Below, in pieces: positions 1-7,355 of a stretch of DNA of 35,223 nt. The notes under the pieces were generated by a model, which was not told the origin of the DNA, did no database searches, and worked only from the letters and a program-made list of their open reading frames with translations. Numbering within the stretch: position 1 is the first letter of the stretch; each line of letters begins with the position of its first letter. Source of the DNA: Nanobdellota archaeon. GTDB lineage: Archaea; Nanoarchaeota; Nanoarchaeia; Parvarchaeales; Parvarchaeaceae. The translations under genes were made by a program, and so were the position numbers. The stretch lies in assembly GCA_021834945.1 (NCBI GenBank), contig JAKBRA010000004.1, forward strand, positions 1 to 35,223, given 5' to 3'.

Positions 1-2223
1 TTGTGGAAGATTTGTAAAGACAACCCCGCCTAACAAGTCAGTATAATTGCTAAATGATTCGTTGTTAACGGCTATAGTTACGCTCGCACCTACCACAGGT
101 ATACCCAATATTGTTACAATTTTTATGTTGATGTTGGATACAGGCAAAGTGATATTTAAGTTATTTTGCTGATTTGTCTGCAAAGATTCGCTTACGTTTA
201 AATTTACTCCATCATAGCTAGCATTTTTAATTGTAATTTTGGCGTTTTTAGGCGCCCAGATGTAATAATTCTGGTATTTTTCAGTAAGATTTTCGAAAGA
301 TATGTAAAAATAAGAAGGCTTAACCACTGCACCTTGCTTTGATAAAAAGTTTATTGTATAATTATATTCCTTTACGAAATAGATGTGGATATTACTGTTA
401 AACCTTTCAGTCAAGTTTGACGTGACATACCTGTTTCCGTTTATTATCTGAGGCAGTTCCTGTATGTAAAACTTGGAATCGTTTGTGGAATATACATAGC
501 TGCCGTTGGTTATTATTGAAGAAACTTTTTTGATTTTGTTCGATAAGGGTATATTTGAGTAATAGGATACGTTAGTGAATAAACCCTCCGTTCCGTTTAC
601 AAAATTAAAATTTGCTTTAAGGTTCTCGTTCCACGAAAAGCTTACATTTAAAGGGGACAGCACTTGTATAGGATAATTGTAAATCTGCAATAAGGTTCCA
701 TCGTCTACTCTGAAGCCGAGCAGTACTTCCTGGTACCCAGAATAATTTTCTAGTTTTTGTGCGGATATGCTAAAAATGCTCCCGTTCTTAATGTACTCGC
801 TTTTGTTGTTTATTCCGTTGTAATAATATTCATTTATAAGGAAGTAGACAGAAAATCCGATGTTTATGGTTCCAGACTGGTTTACAAAAAACGAAATTGT
901 TTTATTATTGGAGTTTTCAAGCCCTGAGAATGACGTAAAAAGGACTTTCTCGTTTAAACTGCCGTTCTCAGAATAAGCCGTAAGAGTTATCTTTTGGCCA
1001 AACGCGAATTTTAAAGCCGTCGGTTTCGTATAGTTTTTGCCGTTCACGCTGAAAACTCCATTAACAGGGTCATTGAAATATACCGCATAAGTCGTATTTG
1101 AAAGCGCTTCTACGAGTTGATATACTTTCGGGGAGCCCAATCCAGTAACTTCATTATACCCTCCGTCTGCGCAGTATAATCCATTGCAGCCACTGGTTAT
1201 GCTGTTGAAAACAAGATTTCCAATGCTGTTGAATATACTATATAAATGGCTGTTAAGATATCCTTCCTCTCCGTGTATATTTTGATTTAGTAACGAAGCT
1301 ATTGCGGCCCATGACGGCGCAGCCAAGCTCGTACCATAAAGTCCAAGCCAACCGGAATTAGCATATACACAAATGGGAGTACCTGCATTAAATGCTACAT
1401 CAGGCACTAGCCGATAAGAACTTATTGCTGGTTGAAACACTGGCCTGGTAAAAAACTGACTTTGACCGCCTCCGCTGCCATTCCAGCCGATTTCGGATTT
1501 ATAACTTCCATTTGAGTATACGGACAGAGTAGTTCCACCTACGGCTATAACATCAGGGCTTGAGGCAGGAAAGTTTACATTTGGAGTATTGTAAGAATTA
1601 TATGCTCCACTGTCTCCACTTGCTACGAATATATTTATCCCCTTTGACTGCGCATATTCAAGCATCTGGTTTACGTAGTTTATGTTTTGCTGGCTGTAAT
1701 CAAGCTCTGACGAGCCCCAGCTGAGCGAAATTGTATCTGCAGACACCTTGTTTATTGTATAATTTACCGTTTGGAAAAGCCAGGAGTCGTTTGGAGCTAT
1801 TATCAAATATATCTTTGCATCCGGTGCAAGAGAGTGGGCCAATTCTACGTCCAAAGCAGTTTCATATGTCCAGTTAACTGGATAAGAACTTGAGCTTCCA
1901 AAAGGTTTTTCTATTACAAGGTTCGATCCGTTTGTAAGCGCATTCAGGCCGTAGTATGAGTCAAAAGCGTTTATATCCTGCTGCAGGTTTGGATCGCCAT
2001 GCGCTACCACTATTGCAATTGCTTGCCCGCTACCTGTTATATTTTCATTGTACAGCGGTAAAAAATTGTAAGCAGTGCTCAAATCCAGGGGAGACAGGTA
2101 ATTACAAGCCTGCGTTTGAAGGGGCATTTCCTGGAAATTCAGGTTTATCCCCTGGGATGCGTGCGTAATCGAAATAGAAAATAAAAAGGCCATTAAAACG
2201 ATCAGCAGAGTTATTTTGTGCAT
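1..2223 (-). CDS. Secreted sedolisin (S53) acid serine protease, C-terminus cut by window edge
   Basis: Open frame of 741 residues from ATG at 2223, running off base 1. A signal peptide spans about residues 1-22. The sedolisin catalytic set is complete: Glu121 and Asp125 in ETALDVE, oxyanion Asp204 in SGDSG, nucleophile Ser299 in GTSLAAP; EVTGLGSPK near residue 350 matches the family's calcium-binding end. The family cleaves proteins extracellularly at low pH. After the catalytic domain come about 370 residues of Asn/Thr/Ser-rich beta-type sequence, ending in a carboxypeptidase-regulatory-like beta module (IPVVGASVTI). Oddly, the catalytic domain begins about 20 residues after the signal peptide, so the roughly 180-residue pro-domain normal for S53 is missing. 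Many N-x-S/T sequons suggest surface glycosylation. It is divergent from the eL42 operon. Family assignment is firm; the C-terminal end is unknown. Confidence 0.9.
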   Translation of the reverse strand, partial: MHKITLLIVLMAFLFSISITHASQGINLNFQEMPLQTQACNYLSPLDLSTAYNFLPLYNENITGSGQAIAIVVAHGDPNLQQDINAFDSYYGLNALTNGSNLVIEKPFGSSSSYPVNWTYETALDVELAHSLAPDAKIYLIIAPNDSWLFQTVNYTINKVSADTISLSWGSSELDYSQQNINYVNQMLEYAQSKGINIFVASGDSGAYNSYNTPNVNFPASSPDVIAVGGTTLSVYSNGSYKSEIGWNGSGGGQSQFFTRPVFQPAISSYRLVPDVAFNAGTPICVYANSGWLGLYGTSLAAPSWAAIASLLNQNIHGEEGYLNSHLYSIFNSIGNLVFNSITSGCNGLYCADGGYNEVTGLGSPKVYQLVEALSNTTYAVYFNDPVNGVFSVNGKNYTKPTALKFAFGQKITLTAYSENGSLNEKVLFTSFSGLENSNNKTISFFVNQSGTINIGFSVYFLINEYYYNGINNKSEYIKNGSIFSISAQKLENYSGYQEVLLGFRVDDGTLLQIYNYPIQVLSPLNVSFSWNENLKANFNFVNGTEGLFTNVSYYSNIPLSNKIKKVSSIITNGSYVYSTNDSKFYIQELPQIINGNRYVTSNLTERFNSNIHIYFVKEYNYTINFLSKQGAVVKPSYFYISFENLTEKYQNYYIWAPKNAKITIKNASYDGVNLNVSESLQTNQQNNLNITLPVSNINIKIVTILGIPVVGASVTIAVNNESFSNYTDLLGGVVFTNLPQ

Positions 2224-2309
2224 ACGCTAATAAAACAGCAAGTAAATTTAAAATTATTGTAATTTTAAACATAGAAAAAGTTAAATACTAAGGTATTTAT
2301 TGAAACTAA

Positions 2310-2603
2310 ATGAAATTACCAAGTCAGGTCAGAAGATACTGTAGATTCTGTAAAGAGCACACTCTGCAAAAAGTAGTGCAGGTGAAAGGGGGTCAGAGGG
2401 GAACATTGACAGCAGGTAGCCGAAGGAAGGGCTGGAATCTTGAGCATGGTTATGGTTCTACTCCTTATCCGATGTTTGAGCATGCAAAGAGACTTGGTAT
2501 AAAGCAGTCAAAGAGAATAGATTTAAGATATAAATGTACAAAATGTGGTAAGATGACTACCCAGAAAAGGGGTAAAAAAGCAAAGAAACTGGAGATAAAA
2601 TAA
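2310..2603 (+). CDS. rpl44e: Large-subunit ribosomal protein eL42 (L44e)
   Basis: A 97-residue basic zinc-ribbon protein of the 50S subunit, present in archaea and eukaryotes only. It begins MKLPSQVRRYCRFCKEH and carries two CxxC pairs (CRFC near residue 11, CTKC near residue 75). The central GGQRG and GYGSTPYP segments are characteristic of the family. Length matches the usual 92-97 residues. It is the first gene of an operon; eS27 follows after one base, the standard archaeal pairing. A short AT-rich leader with a TATA-like stretch around 2281-2300 lies upstream. Confidence 0.96.
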   Translation: MKLPSQVRRYCRFCKEHTLQKVVQVKGGQRGTLTAGSRRKGWNLEHGYGSTPYPMFEHAKRLGIKQSKRIDLRYKCTKCGKMTTQKRGKKAKKLEIK

Positions 2604-2604
2604 A

Positions 2605-2796
2605 ATGGAAGAAATCATATTCAGGCCTTCAGAAGGCAAATTTTCGAAAGTAAGATGCACAAAATGCAAAAATGAACAAGTTATTTTTACAAGAGCTTCT
2701 ACCGAGGTAAGGTGTTTGGTGTGTAATGAAGTCCTTGCCAAACCAACCGGTGGAAAGGCTGAGATATTGGCAGAAGTAATAGAAAATTATTCGTGA
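2605..2796 (+). CDS. rps27e: Small-subunit ribosomal protein eS27
   Basis: A 63-residue zinc-ribbon 30S protein. Two cysteine pairs, CTKC (about 18-21) and CLVC (about 37-40), and the PTGGKAEI segment after the second pair identify eS27. It starts one base after the eL42 stop, so the two are translated from one message. The following membrane-protein gene starts at or next to its stop codon. Length and motif order are typical. Confidence 0.95.
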   Translation: MEEIIFRPSEGKFSKVRCTKCKNEQVIFTRASTEVRCLVCNEVLAKPTGGKAEILAEVIENYS

Positions 2797-2798
2797 TT

Positions 2799-3203
2799 AT
2801 GAATAACTTAATCAAAAAGTGGAAATACATCATACTAGCTTCACTTGGATTTTTACCGCTTGGTTACTTAGGTTTGCAGACCCCTTATGAACCAGTTGCG
2901 TTCATTCTTGGAATAAGCGATGGGTTTTTGGGGTTTATAATCCTTTTGAACTCTTATGAAGTAGGGTTTATGGACGGTGCAAAATCAACAAAAGCAAAGT
3001 CGATGACTGCACTAAAGCACAATAGAATATTCTGGTTTAAGATATTTGCTATAGACCTAGGGGTTATAGCGATCGTAGGGCTCATTTTTATTTTGACCTT
3101 GAACCAAGCAACCGTTTTAACCAATTTTGATACGCTTGGATTGGGGATAATTGCGTTGGCCATACTTGTAATAGAATTTATAAGTTTGAGAAATTCATTA
3201 TAA
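2799..3203 (+). CDS. Small four-helix membrane protein of unknown function
   Basis: About 134 residues with four predicted membrane helices, near residues 9-27, 35-52, 78-98 and 109-128, joined by short loops; the loop before helix 3 is Lys-rich (KSTKAKSMTALKH). No catalytic motif or named family is recognised. The ATG at 2799 is preferred; an in-frame GTG at 2793 overlaps the eS27 stop and would add two residues. Its place after two ribosomal genes and before a nitroreductase with its own TATA box suggests co-transcription with rpl44e-rps27e but says nothing about its job. Confidence 0.75.
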   Translation: MNNLIKKWKYIILASLGFLPLGYLGLQTPYEPVAFILGISDGFLGFIILLNSYEVGFMDGAKSTKAKSMTALKHNRIFWFKIFAIDLGVIAIVGLIFILTLNQATVLTNFDTLGLGIIALAILVIEFISLRNSL

Positions 3204-3213
3204 TATTTATATA
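3204..3213 (+). promoter_or_regulatory. TATA box for the nitroreductase gene
   Basis: TATTTATATA lies about 28 bases upstream of the ATG at 3236. Archaeal transcription starts roughly 25 bases after the box, so the message would be nearly leaderless. Inferred from spacing only. Confidence 0.5.
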
Positions 3214-3235
3214 TCCCAGGGTCATTTAAAATTCT

Positions 3236-3778
3236 ATGGACGTATACGATGCAATAACAAAAAGAAGAACGGTATATTCTTTTTTGGACAAAGAAGTAAA
3301 CGAGGAAATAATACTAAAGCTAATAGATTCAGCAGTAAAATCACCTACTGCAGGCGGCATAAGGGAATACGAATTTATTATAGTAACGAATCAAAATACA
3401 AAACGAGAAATAAGCAAAATCTCACTTACTCCGTACATAGATTCCGCACCGTTTATGGTAGTCGTTATATGCGACAAATCTAAGATGGACGCAGTCTTTG
3501 ATGAAGAAGACAGTGAAACATTCTGCGTTGAAAATGCGGCTTTAGCAATAGAAAATATGCTGCTTATGGCCAGCAGCTATGGTTTGGGAAGCGCTTGGAT
3601 AGCGACATTGCAGCAGGGAGACATAAAAAAATTATTGTCCATACCTGAAAAGTATAAGGTAAGGGGGATTATACCTCTGGGTTATGCAAAAGACGAAGCT
3701 ACTATTAAGATAAATGCACCAAAAGTTGATATGAACAGGATAGTGCACATAGAAAAGTTTAATAACAGTACGGATTAA
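3236..3778 (+). CDS. Nitroreductase-family FMN oxidoreductase
   Basis: A 180-residue protein of the nitroreductase fold. The N-terminal ITKRRTVYSF supplies the Arg-Arg pair that binds the FMN phosphate. SPTAGGIREYEFIIV matches the usual 'sAGnlqpw.fivv' FMN-site segment, and the stretch around GLGSAWIATL plus IPLGYAKDEA is the typical C-terminal half. Such enzymes reduce nitro-compounds, quinones or flavins with NAD(P)H as FMN homodimers. The natural substrate cannot be read from sequence. It has its own TATA box and is followed by Sec61-beta. Confidence 0.9.
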   Translation: MDVYDAITKRRTVYSFLDKEVNEEIILKLIDSAVKSPTAGGIREYEFIIVTNQNTKREISKISLTPYIDSAPFMVVVICDKSKMDAVFDEEDSETFCVENAALAIENMLLMASSYGLGSAWIATLQQGDIKKLLSIPEKYKVRGIIPLGYAKDEATIKINAPKVDMNRIVHIEKFNNSTD

Positions 3779-3789
3779 AATATAAGGAT

Positions 3790-3957
3790 ATGTTAAATAA
3801 AAAAGCGCAGACAAGGATGCCTTCTTCATTTGGTGGTTTGGTACAGTATTACTCAGATTACAAAAGCAAAATAACGATTAAACCGAGAACTGTGATAATA
3901 TTTGGAATAGTACTTGTCATAGTCGTCGTCGGCATAAAAATAGCATTCAATGGTTAA
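3790..3957 (+). CDS. secG: Preprotein translocase subunit Sec61-beta (SecG)
   Basis: A 55-residue reading frame: a polar N-terminus with MPSSFGGLVQYY, then a KITIKPRTV segment, and one C-terminal membrane helix (about residues 34-53). This is the archaeal Sec61-beta layout, in which a short cytoplasmic segment with a Gly-Gly-Leu motif precedes a single tail helix. It would be the small non-essential subunit of the SecYE-beta channel. It lies 11 bases after the nitroreductase stop. Recognition rests on motif and topology in a very short protein. Confidence 0.85.
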   Translation: MLNKKAQTRMPSSFGGLVQYYSDYKSKITIKPRTVIIFGIVLVIVVVGIKIAFNG

Positions 3958-3967
3958 AAAAATAAAA

Positions 3968-3999
3968 GCAGTTTTTGAGTCCGAGTATGCAAAAACTGC
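3968..3999 (-). terminator. Hairpin with T-rich tail between convergent genes
   Basis: A perfect 10-base inverted repeat, GCAGTTTTTG (3968-3977) and CAAAAACTGC (3990-3999), with a 12-base loop. Read on the minus strand the stem is directly followed by TTTTATTTTTTT, as in an intrinsic terminator for the leftward Hjc-like operon. On the plus strand it sits 10 bases after secG. Archaeal termination mostly needs only T-runs, so the stem may have another role. Confidence 0.55.
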
Positions 4000-4074
4000 C
4001 TTTCAATAAAAAAACTCATACTTTTCTTTCATTTTAATTATATTAAAGTATTTGTTAGAAACTATTGGAAACAG

Positions 4075-4407
4075 TTAACTACCGAGATTTTCTATAAAAG
4101 TATCTATATCCTCGCCGTCATTCTCAGATATTATTTTTTTAGGCGGAAGAACCACCGTTTTTCCTCTGTTGAAATGTACTACTAATCTGAATGGGAAGCC
4201 GGCATATTTGTCTTCCATATATCCATAATAATAAAATTTACGCTTGTTGGTGGATTTTATCTGCAAAAAAATGCAGATTCCGTTCTTAAATGCTATTATA
4301 TCATACTCTCCAAGGCTTCCGCCGGCTCTTACTACTTTCCAGCCCATTTTTATAAAATTTAACTTCACGTTTCTTTCAGCACGGTAACCCTTCATTTTGT
4401 TAAACAT
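4075..4407 (-). CDS. Hjc-like PD-(D/E)XK nuclease with Gln in the ExK motif
   Basis: A 110-residue protein resembling archaeal Holliday-junction resolvase Hjc, which cuts four-way DNA junctions. KGYRAER gives the helix-1 Glu11, AGGS the conserved Ser31, EYDII the metal-binding Asp36, and FLQIKST the beta-strand lysine Lys51. The position two before that lysine, Glu in characterised Hjc, is Gln49 (CAG). Length fits Hjc (about 120-140) though slightly short. ATG at 4407 is used; a second in-frame ATG at 4395 would match the usual family start better. It begins two bases after the stop of the membrane regulator gene, so the two are co-transcribed. It could be an active resolvase with a variant centre, or a binding-only relative. 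Confidence 0.75.
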   Translation of the reverse strand: MFNKMKGYRAERNVKLNFIKMGWKVVRAGGSLGEYDIIAFKNGICIFLQIKSTNKRKFYYYGYMEDKYAGFPFRLVVHFNRGKTVVLPPKKIISENDGEDIDTFIENLGS

Positions 4408-4409
4408 AT

Positions 4410-5387
4410 TTACAGTCTTTTTACTTTGTTTGTTCTGCCATCCTGCTTTATTTTCAATAGCCTATACCTTGATAACTTTGATAAAATCTTGCTTACCTTT
4501 ATTTTCGAGAATCCCGTCTTTTTTATTATATCTGCTTGATAAATGAAGTCTTTTTTATTTAATGTCGATAAAATTATCTTTTCATCGTGGTTTAACAGGC
4601 TAAACAATAACTTTTTATTGTCATTTTTCACGGGTTTTCTCGGATCTGCCTGTCTGTTTTTTACGAAATAAAAATACAATACAAATGCGGCAATCAAAAT
4701 AATTGGAATGATAATGTAATACAAATAATAATTGTTATTTGGCGGAGCTTTGCTTGTTGGGATTACATCATTATACTGGATTATAAATGGTAAATTTATA
4801 TAATACCCGGTAACATTTAGATAGGTCTGGTTTATTAAATTCCAAGATACTTCAAAACGACTTGCAACTGGAATTATTGTTGAAGTTGGTATATTGTATG
4901 CTCCACTAGGTATATATGCGCCTTTGGGCAAAAGCATATCTATTGATAACGAGCGGGTAGAACTTGAAGGAAGAAAATATATCGTTGAATTAAAAGAATT
5001 ATTTAGACCGGTGTAGTTTTGGTAATAATTATACTGCAGGTTTATTGGTACTCCACTTTTAATGTTATTTAATCCCACCAATATACATCCGCTCGGTACA
5101 GAAACGGTATGGCAGTCTGAAGAAGGGTAGATATTAAATGTTACGCCGTTTAAAACCGTTAAATTTTCCGCGTTGGACGGTAAACTGATATTGAACTTAG
5201 AGTCGGAGGCATTATATATCGTTATAGTATAATGCACCGTTGAGTACGAATAAAGATATGATGTTTGGGTGATGTTATCAAAAATGCTAACTTGAGAATA
5301 AGGCACGGCATTTGCTTTTCCGACCATCATGAAAATTATAACTATTGCGAACAACAAAATGACATATCTGAATTTATTTCTTTCCAT
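4410..5387 (-). CDS. Membrane-anchored winged-helix regulator (COG2512-like)
   Basis: A 325-residue protein in three parts: a signal or membrane segment (about 8-27), an outside domain (about 28-218) rich in N-x-S/T sequons with a possible disulfide Cys92-Cys101, and a membrane helix (about 220-242) leading into a cytoplasmic C-terminus. The last 65 residues read as a winged helix: DEKIILSTL, ADIIKKTGFSKIKVSKILSKL (recognition helix region) and a wing with DGRTNKV. That C-terminus matches predicted membrane-associated transcriptional regulators of archaea (COG2512). It would sense something outside and bind DNA inside. It is upstream of, and coupled to, the Hjc-like gene. Ligand and targets are unknown. 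Confidence 0.75.
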   Translation of the reverse strand: MERNKFRYVILLFAIVIIFMMVGKANAVPYSQVSIFDNITQTSYLYSYSTVHYTITIYNASDSKFNISLPSNAENLTVLNGVTFNIYPSSDCHTVSVPSGCILVGLNNIKSGVPINLQYNYYQNYTGLNNSFNSTIYFLPSSSTRSLSIDMLLPKGAYIPSGAYNIPTSTIIPVASRFEVSWNLINQTYLNVTGYYINLPFIIQYNDVIPTSKAPPNNNYYLYYIIIPIILIAAFVLYFYFVKNRQADPRKPVKNDNKKLLFSLLNHDEKIILSTLNKKDFIYQADIIKKTGFSKIKVSKILSKLSRYRLLKIKQDGRTNKVKRL

Positions 5388-5465
5388 AACCGTGATTTAA
5401 TTACATTTTACATTATAATATAATAAATTAAGCTTTAAATATAAAAAAATAGTAAATGATGAGGT

Positions 5466-5660
5466 ATGAGAACGGCAAAATATGGGGTAGGAGTAAGGAA
5501 AAGGGTTGATGCCATAAGACAATTAAGATCCGAAAAGTATGCCTGCCCAAGGTGTAAGAAGCTTGCTATTAGACGGCAGTCTGCTGGGATATGGAAATGC
5601 AAGCATTGCGGTCTTGTAATGGCCGACAACGCTTATAGTTTGAGTTCGAAGGTGATATAA
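5466..5660 (+). CDS. rpl37ae: Large-subunit ribosomal protein eL43 (L37Ae)
   Basis: A 64-residue zinc-ribbon 50S protein. RTAKYGVGVRKRV at the start, CPRC and CKHC as the metal pairs, and RRQSAGIWKCKHCGL in the middle are family hallmarks. It opens the conserved archaeal block eL43 - Rpo12 - Pcc1 - prefoldin beta. Slightly short at the N-terminus compared with 70-90 residue homologues. Rpo12 follows three bases later. Confidence 0.93.
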   Translation: MRTAKYGVGVRKRVDAIRQLRSEKYACPRCKKLAIRRQSAGIWKCKHCGLVMADNAYSLSSKVI

Positions 5661-5663
5661 AAT

Positions 5664-5804
5664 ATGTCTAAATACAAATGTTTTAACTGCGGTGCAACAG
5701 TTGATTCTTCTGAAATAGGGGATATAGTAAGATGTCCTTATTGTGGCGGCAGGATTTTAGTAAAAAAGAAACCTGAAGGTGGGCACCATGTCAAAGCAAG
5801 GTAA
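5664..5804 (+). CDS. rpoP: RNA polymerase subunit P (Rpo12)
   Basis: A 46-residue frame: YKCFNCGATV, then VRCPYCGGRILVKKKP and a basic end in VKAR. This is the archaeal RNA polymerase zinc-ribbon subunit P, equivalent to eukaryotic Rpb12, which helps assemble the Rpo3-Rpo10-Rpo11 platform. Two CxxC pairs bind one zinc. The position between eL43 and Pcc1 is the conserved archaeal context. Its 3' end overlaps the start of pcc1 by 17 bases. Confidence 0.93.
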   Translation: MSKYKCFNCGATVDSSEIGDIVRCPYCGGRILVKKKPEGGHHVKAR

Positions 5805-6036
5805 TTCATACAGTGCTAGCATAAACTTAAAATTGGATGAATCTTTGATGCATAATCTATTCCATTCTTTGTCCTACAATTTAACCTCGGATGACAGGGT
5901 AAAAACGCGCATAAAGCTGGCATCAGATAGAATAAGCATAAGTATAAATGCAAATGATTTTAATATGCTATTGGCCGTCAACAACAGCATAATGCAGTCG
6001 ATAAAAATGCTTGAGACCATAAATACGTATGAATGA
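5788..6036 (+). CDS. pcc1: KEOPS complex subunit Pcc1
   Basis: About 82 residues with the Pcc1 pattern: an N-terminal strand (YSASINLKLD), a central RVKTRIKLASDRISISINANDF strand pair, and a C-terminal helix LLAVNNSIMQSIKMLETI. Pcc1 is the dimerisation subunit of KEOPS, the complex that makes the t6A modification on ANN-decoding tRNAs. The ATG at 5788 is preferred over an in-frame GTG at 5779, since family members start only a few residues before the first strand. It overlaps rpoP by 17 bases and prefoldin beta by 8. Identification leans on the conserved gene order as well as weak sequence. Confidence 0.82.
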   Translation: MSKQGNSYSASINLKLDESLMHNLFHSLSYNLTSDDRVKTRIKLASDRISISINANDFNMLLAVNNSIMQSIKMLETINTYE

Positions 6037-6337
6037 AGACGAATTTGAAGAATTAAGGCAGCGTTTGCAGGTAGAAACTACACAGAAACAGACCCTTCAA
6101 TTGCAGTACAATGAGCTAAAAAGGACAATGGAAGAGATTGAAAAAACACAAGAAAACTCAGATTTGTTCCAGCTGTCAGGCCAGATACTCATCAAGAAGG
6201 ATAAAAACGAAATACTCAAAGACCTCAAGGAAAAGTCCGAGATAATAGATTTTAGGCTGAAGGCCTCTTCCAAGTCTATAGACGAATTGACAAATAAGTT
6301 GCAAAGCATGCAAGATACTGGCAAAAAAACGCAGTAA
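6029..6337 (+). CDS. pfdB: Prefoldin subunit beta
   Basis: A 102-residue, almost entirely helical protein: an N-terminal coiled-coil helix (about 3-45), a hairpin segment NSDLFQLSGQILIKKDKNEI with the family's 'vY...G.lLvk' pattern, and a C-terminal coiled coil (about 57-96). It would form the alpha2-beta4 jellyfish chaperone that holds unfolded proteins in the cytoplasm. It is last in the eL43-rpoP-pcc1 block, as in many archaea. Confidence 0.9.
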   Translation: MNEDEFEELRQRLQVETTQKQTLQLQYNELKRTMEEIEKTQENSDLFQLSGQILIKKDKNEILKDLKEKSEIIDFRLKASSKSIDELTNKLQSMQDTGKKTQ

Positions 6338-6382
6338 AACTTATCTGATAAATTTTTATTCGTTAAAAACAATAATAAATAC

Positions 6383-7348
6383 ATGTTTGATTTTGTTACC
6401 TTGGGGTCTGCAACGAAGGATACGTTCCTGTTTCTAGACAAGGCATTTCTTAAACCGGGGGTCAATAAGCACTTTCTCGAGATACCTACAGATAAGAAAA
6501 TAGACGTAAAAAACGTGCTTGAATTCAGCGGCGGGAGCGCAACGAATGCCGCAGCCACGTTTTCTGCTTTTGGCAAGAAGTGTGCAGTAATCTCAAAGAT
6601 AGGGAGCGACGAGTACGGTCAGTTTGTGATAAACGACTTAAACCGGCGCAAGATAAGCACCGAGCTTATAAAAGTGTCCAGTGGAGAAACTCCTTTTTCG
6701 AACATAATAGTCTCATCCGGTGGCGACATGATCCTGTTAATACACCGCGGCATAGAAAGTACTATGTCTCTATCAGACATACAGCTGGATTTCAAGTCCA
6801 GATGGTTGTATGTCGGGCCATTGCCATGCAAAAACATAGATCTTCTTACAGATGTACTGAAATTCGCCAAAGCCAATGGCATGAAAACCGTGCTTAATCC
6901 GGGTTCCGTGGAGCTAAACCTCAAGCTAAAGAAAATGAGCCCAGTGTTGAAATACGTAGACATAATAAGCATGAACGACGATGAAGCAAAATCCTTTGTG
7001 GGATATGCAAATGACATGAATAATATCTCAAAGTTGTCAGAACATGTTAATGATATGGCGATAATAACCAAAGGGGATAAGGGCTCACTCGTTTTATCCA
7101 AAAATAATCTTTATATTGCTAGCACTTTTAAAACAAAACAGATAAACTTTGTCGGGGCCGGTGATGCTTTCTTATCCGCTTTCGTTACTGCAATTGATGA
7201 TGGAAAGGACATAGAAGATGCACTCACGGCCGGAAGTTTTAATGCCAGTAACGTTATACAGAAATACGGCGCGAAAGAGGGGATAACCGGCTCATATCCT
7301 CCGGAAAATATCAAATTAAGAATAACAAAAAGCAAGATAAATATATAA
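6383..7348 (+). CDS. PfkB/ribokinase-family sugar kinase, probable 6-phosphofructokinase role
   Basis: A 321-residue ribokinase-fold kinase. The N-terminal substrate motif GGSATNAA (50-57) and SKIGSDEYGQ (71-80) are typical PfkB signature 1; the ATP-site end INFVGAGDAF holds the catalytic base Asp261 and the anion hole GAGD. STMSLSDI and LNPGS (about 171-175) are also usual. The substrate cannot be fixed from sequence, but the next genes are FBP aldolase, a ROK glucokinase-like kinase and TIM, so phosphorylation of fructose 6-phosphate is the likely step. Ribokinase, fructokinase or another sugar kinase remains possible. It starts the operon, with an AT-rich promoter at 6341-6375. Confidence 0.88.
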   Translation: MFDFVTLGSATKDTFLFLDKAFLKPGVNKHFLEIPTDKKIDVKNVLEFSGGSATNAAATFSAFGKKCAVISKIGSDEYGQFVINDLNRRKISTELIKVSSGETPFSNIIVSSGGDMILLIHRGIESTMSLSDIQLDFKSRWLYVGPLPCKNIDLLTDVLKFAKANGMKTVLNPGSVELNLKLKKMSPVLKYVDIISMNDDEAKSFVGYANDMNNISKLSEHVNDMAIITKGDKGSLVLSKNNLYIASTFKTKQINFVGAGDAFLSAFVTAIDDGKDIEDALTAGSFNASNVIQKYGAKEGITGSYPPENIKLRITKSKINI

Positions 7349-7355
7349 TGACCGA

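Noticed and set aside
1956..2168. Plus-strand reading frame of about 70 residues
   Set aside because: Lies wholly antisense to the N-terminal part of the sedolisin gene, whose catalytic motifs prove the minus strand.
6341..6351. TTATC-T-GATAA palindrome ahead of the glycolytic operon as an operator
   Set aside because: Five-base arms in AT-rich DNA are expected by chance, and it does not match the TATCAC-N5-GTGATA element known for glycolytic control in Thermococcales.
6097..6576. Long minus-strand frame of about 159 residues
   Set aside because: Antisense to prefoldin beta and the PfkB gene; composition is that of a shadow frame and no motif is seen.
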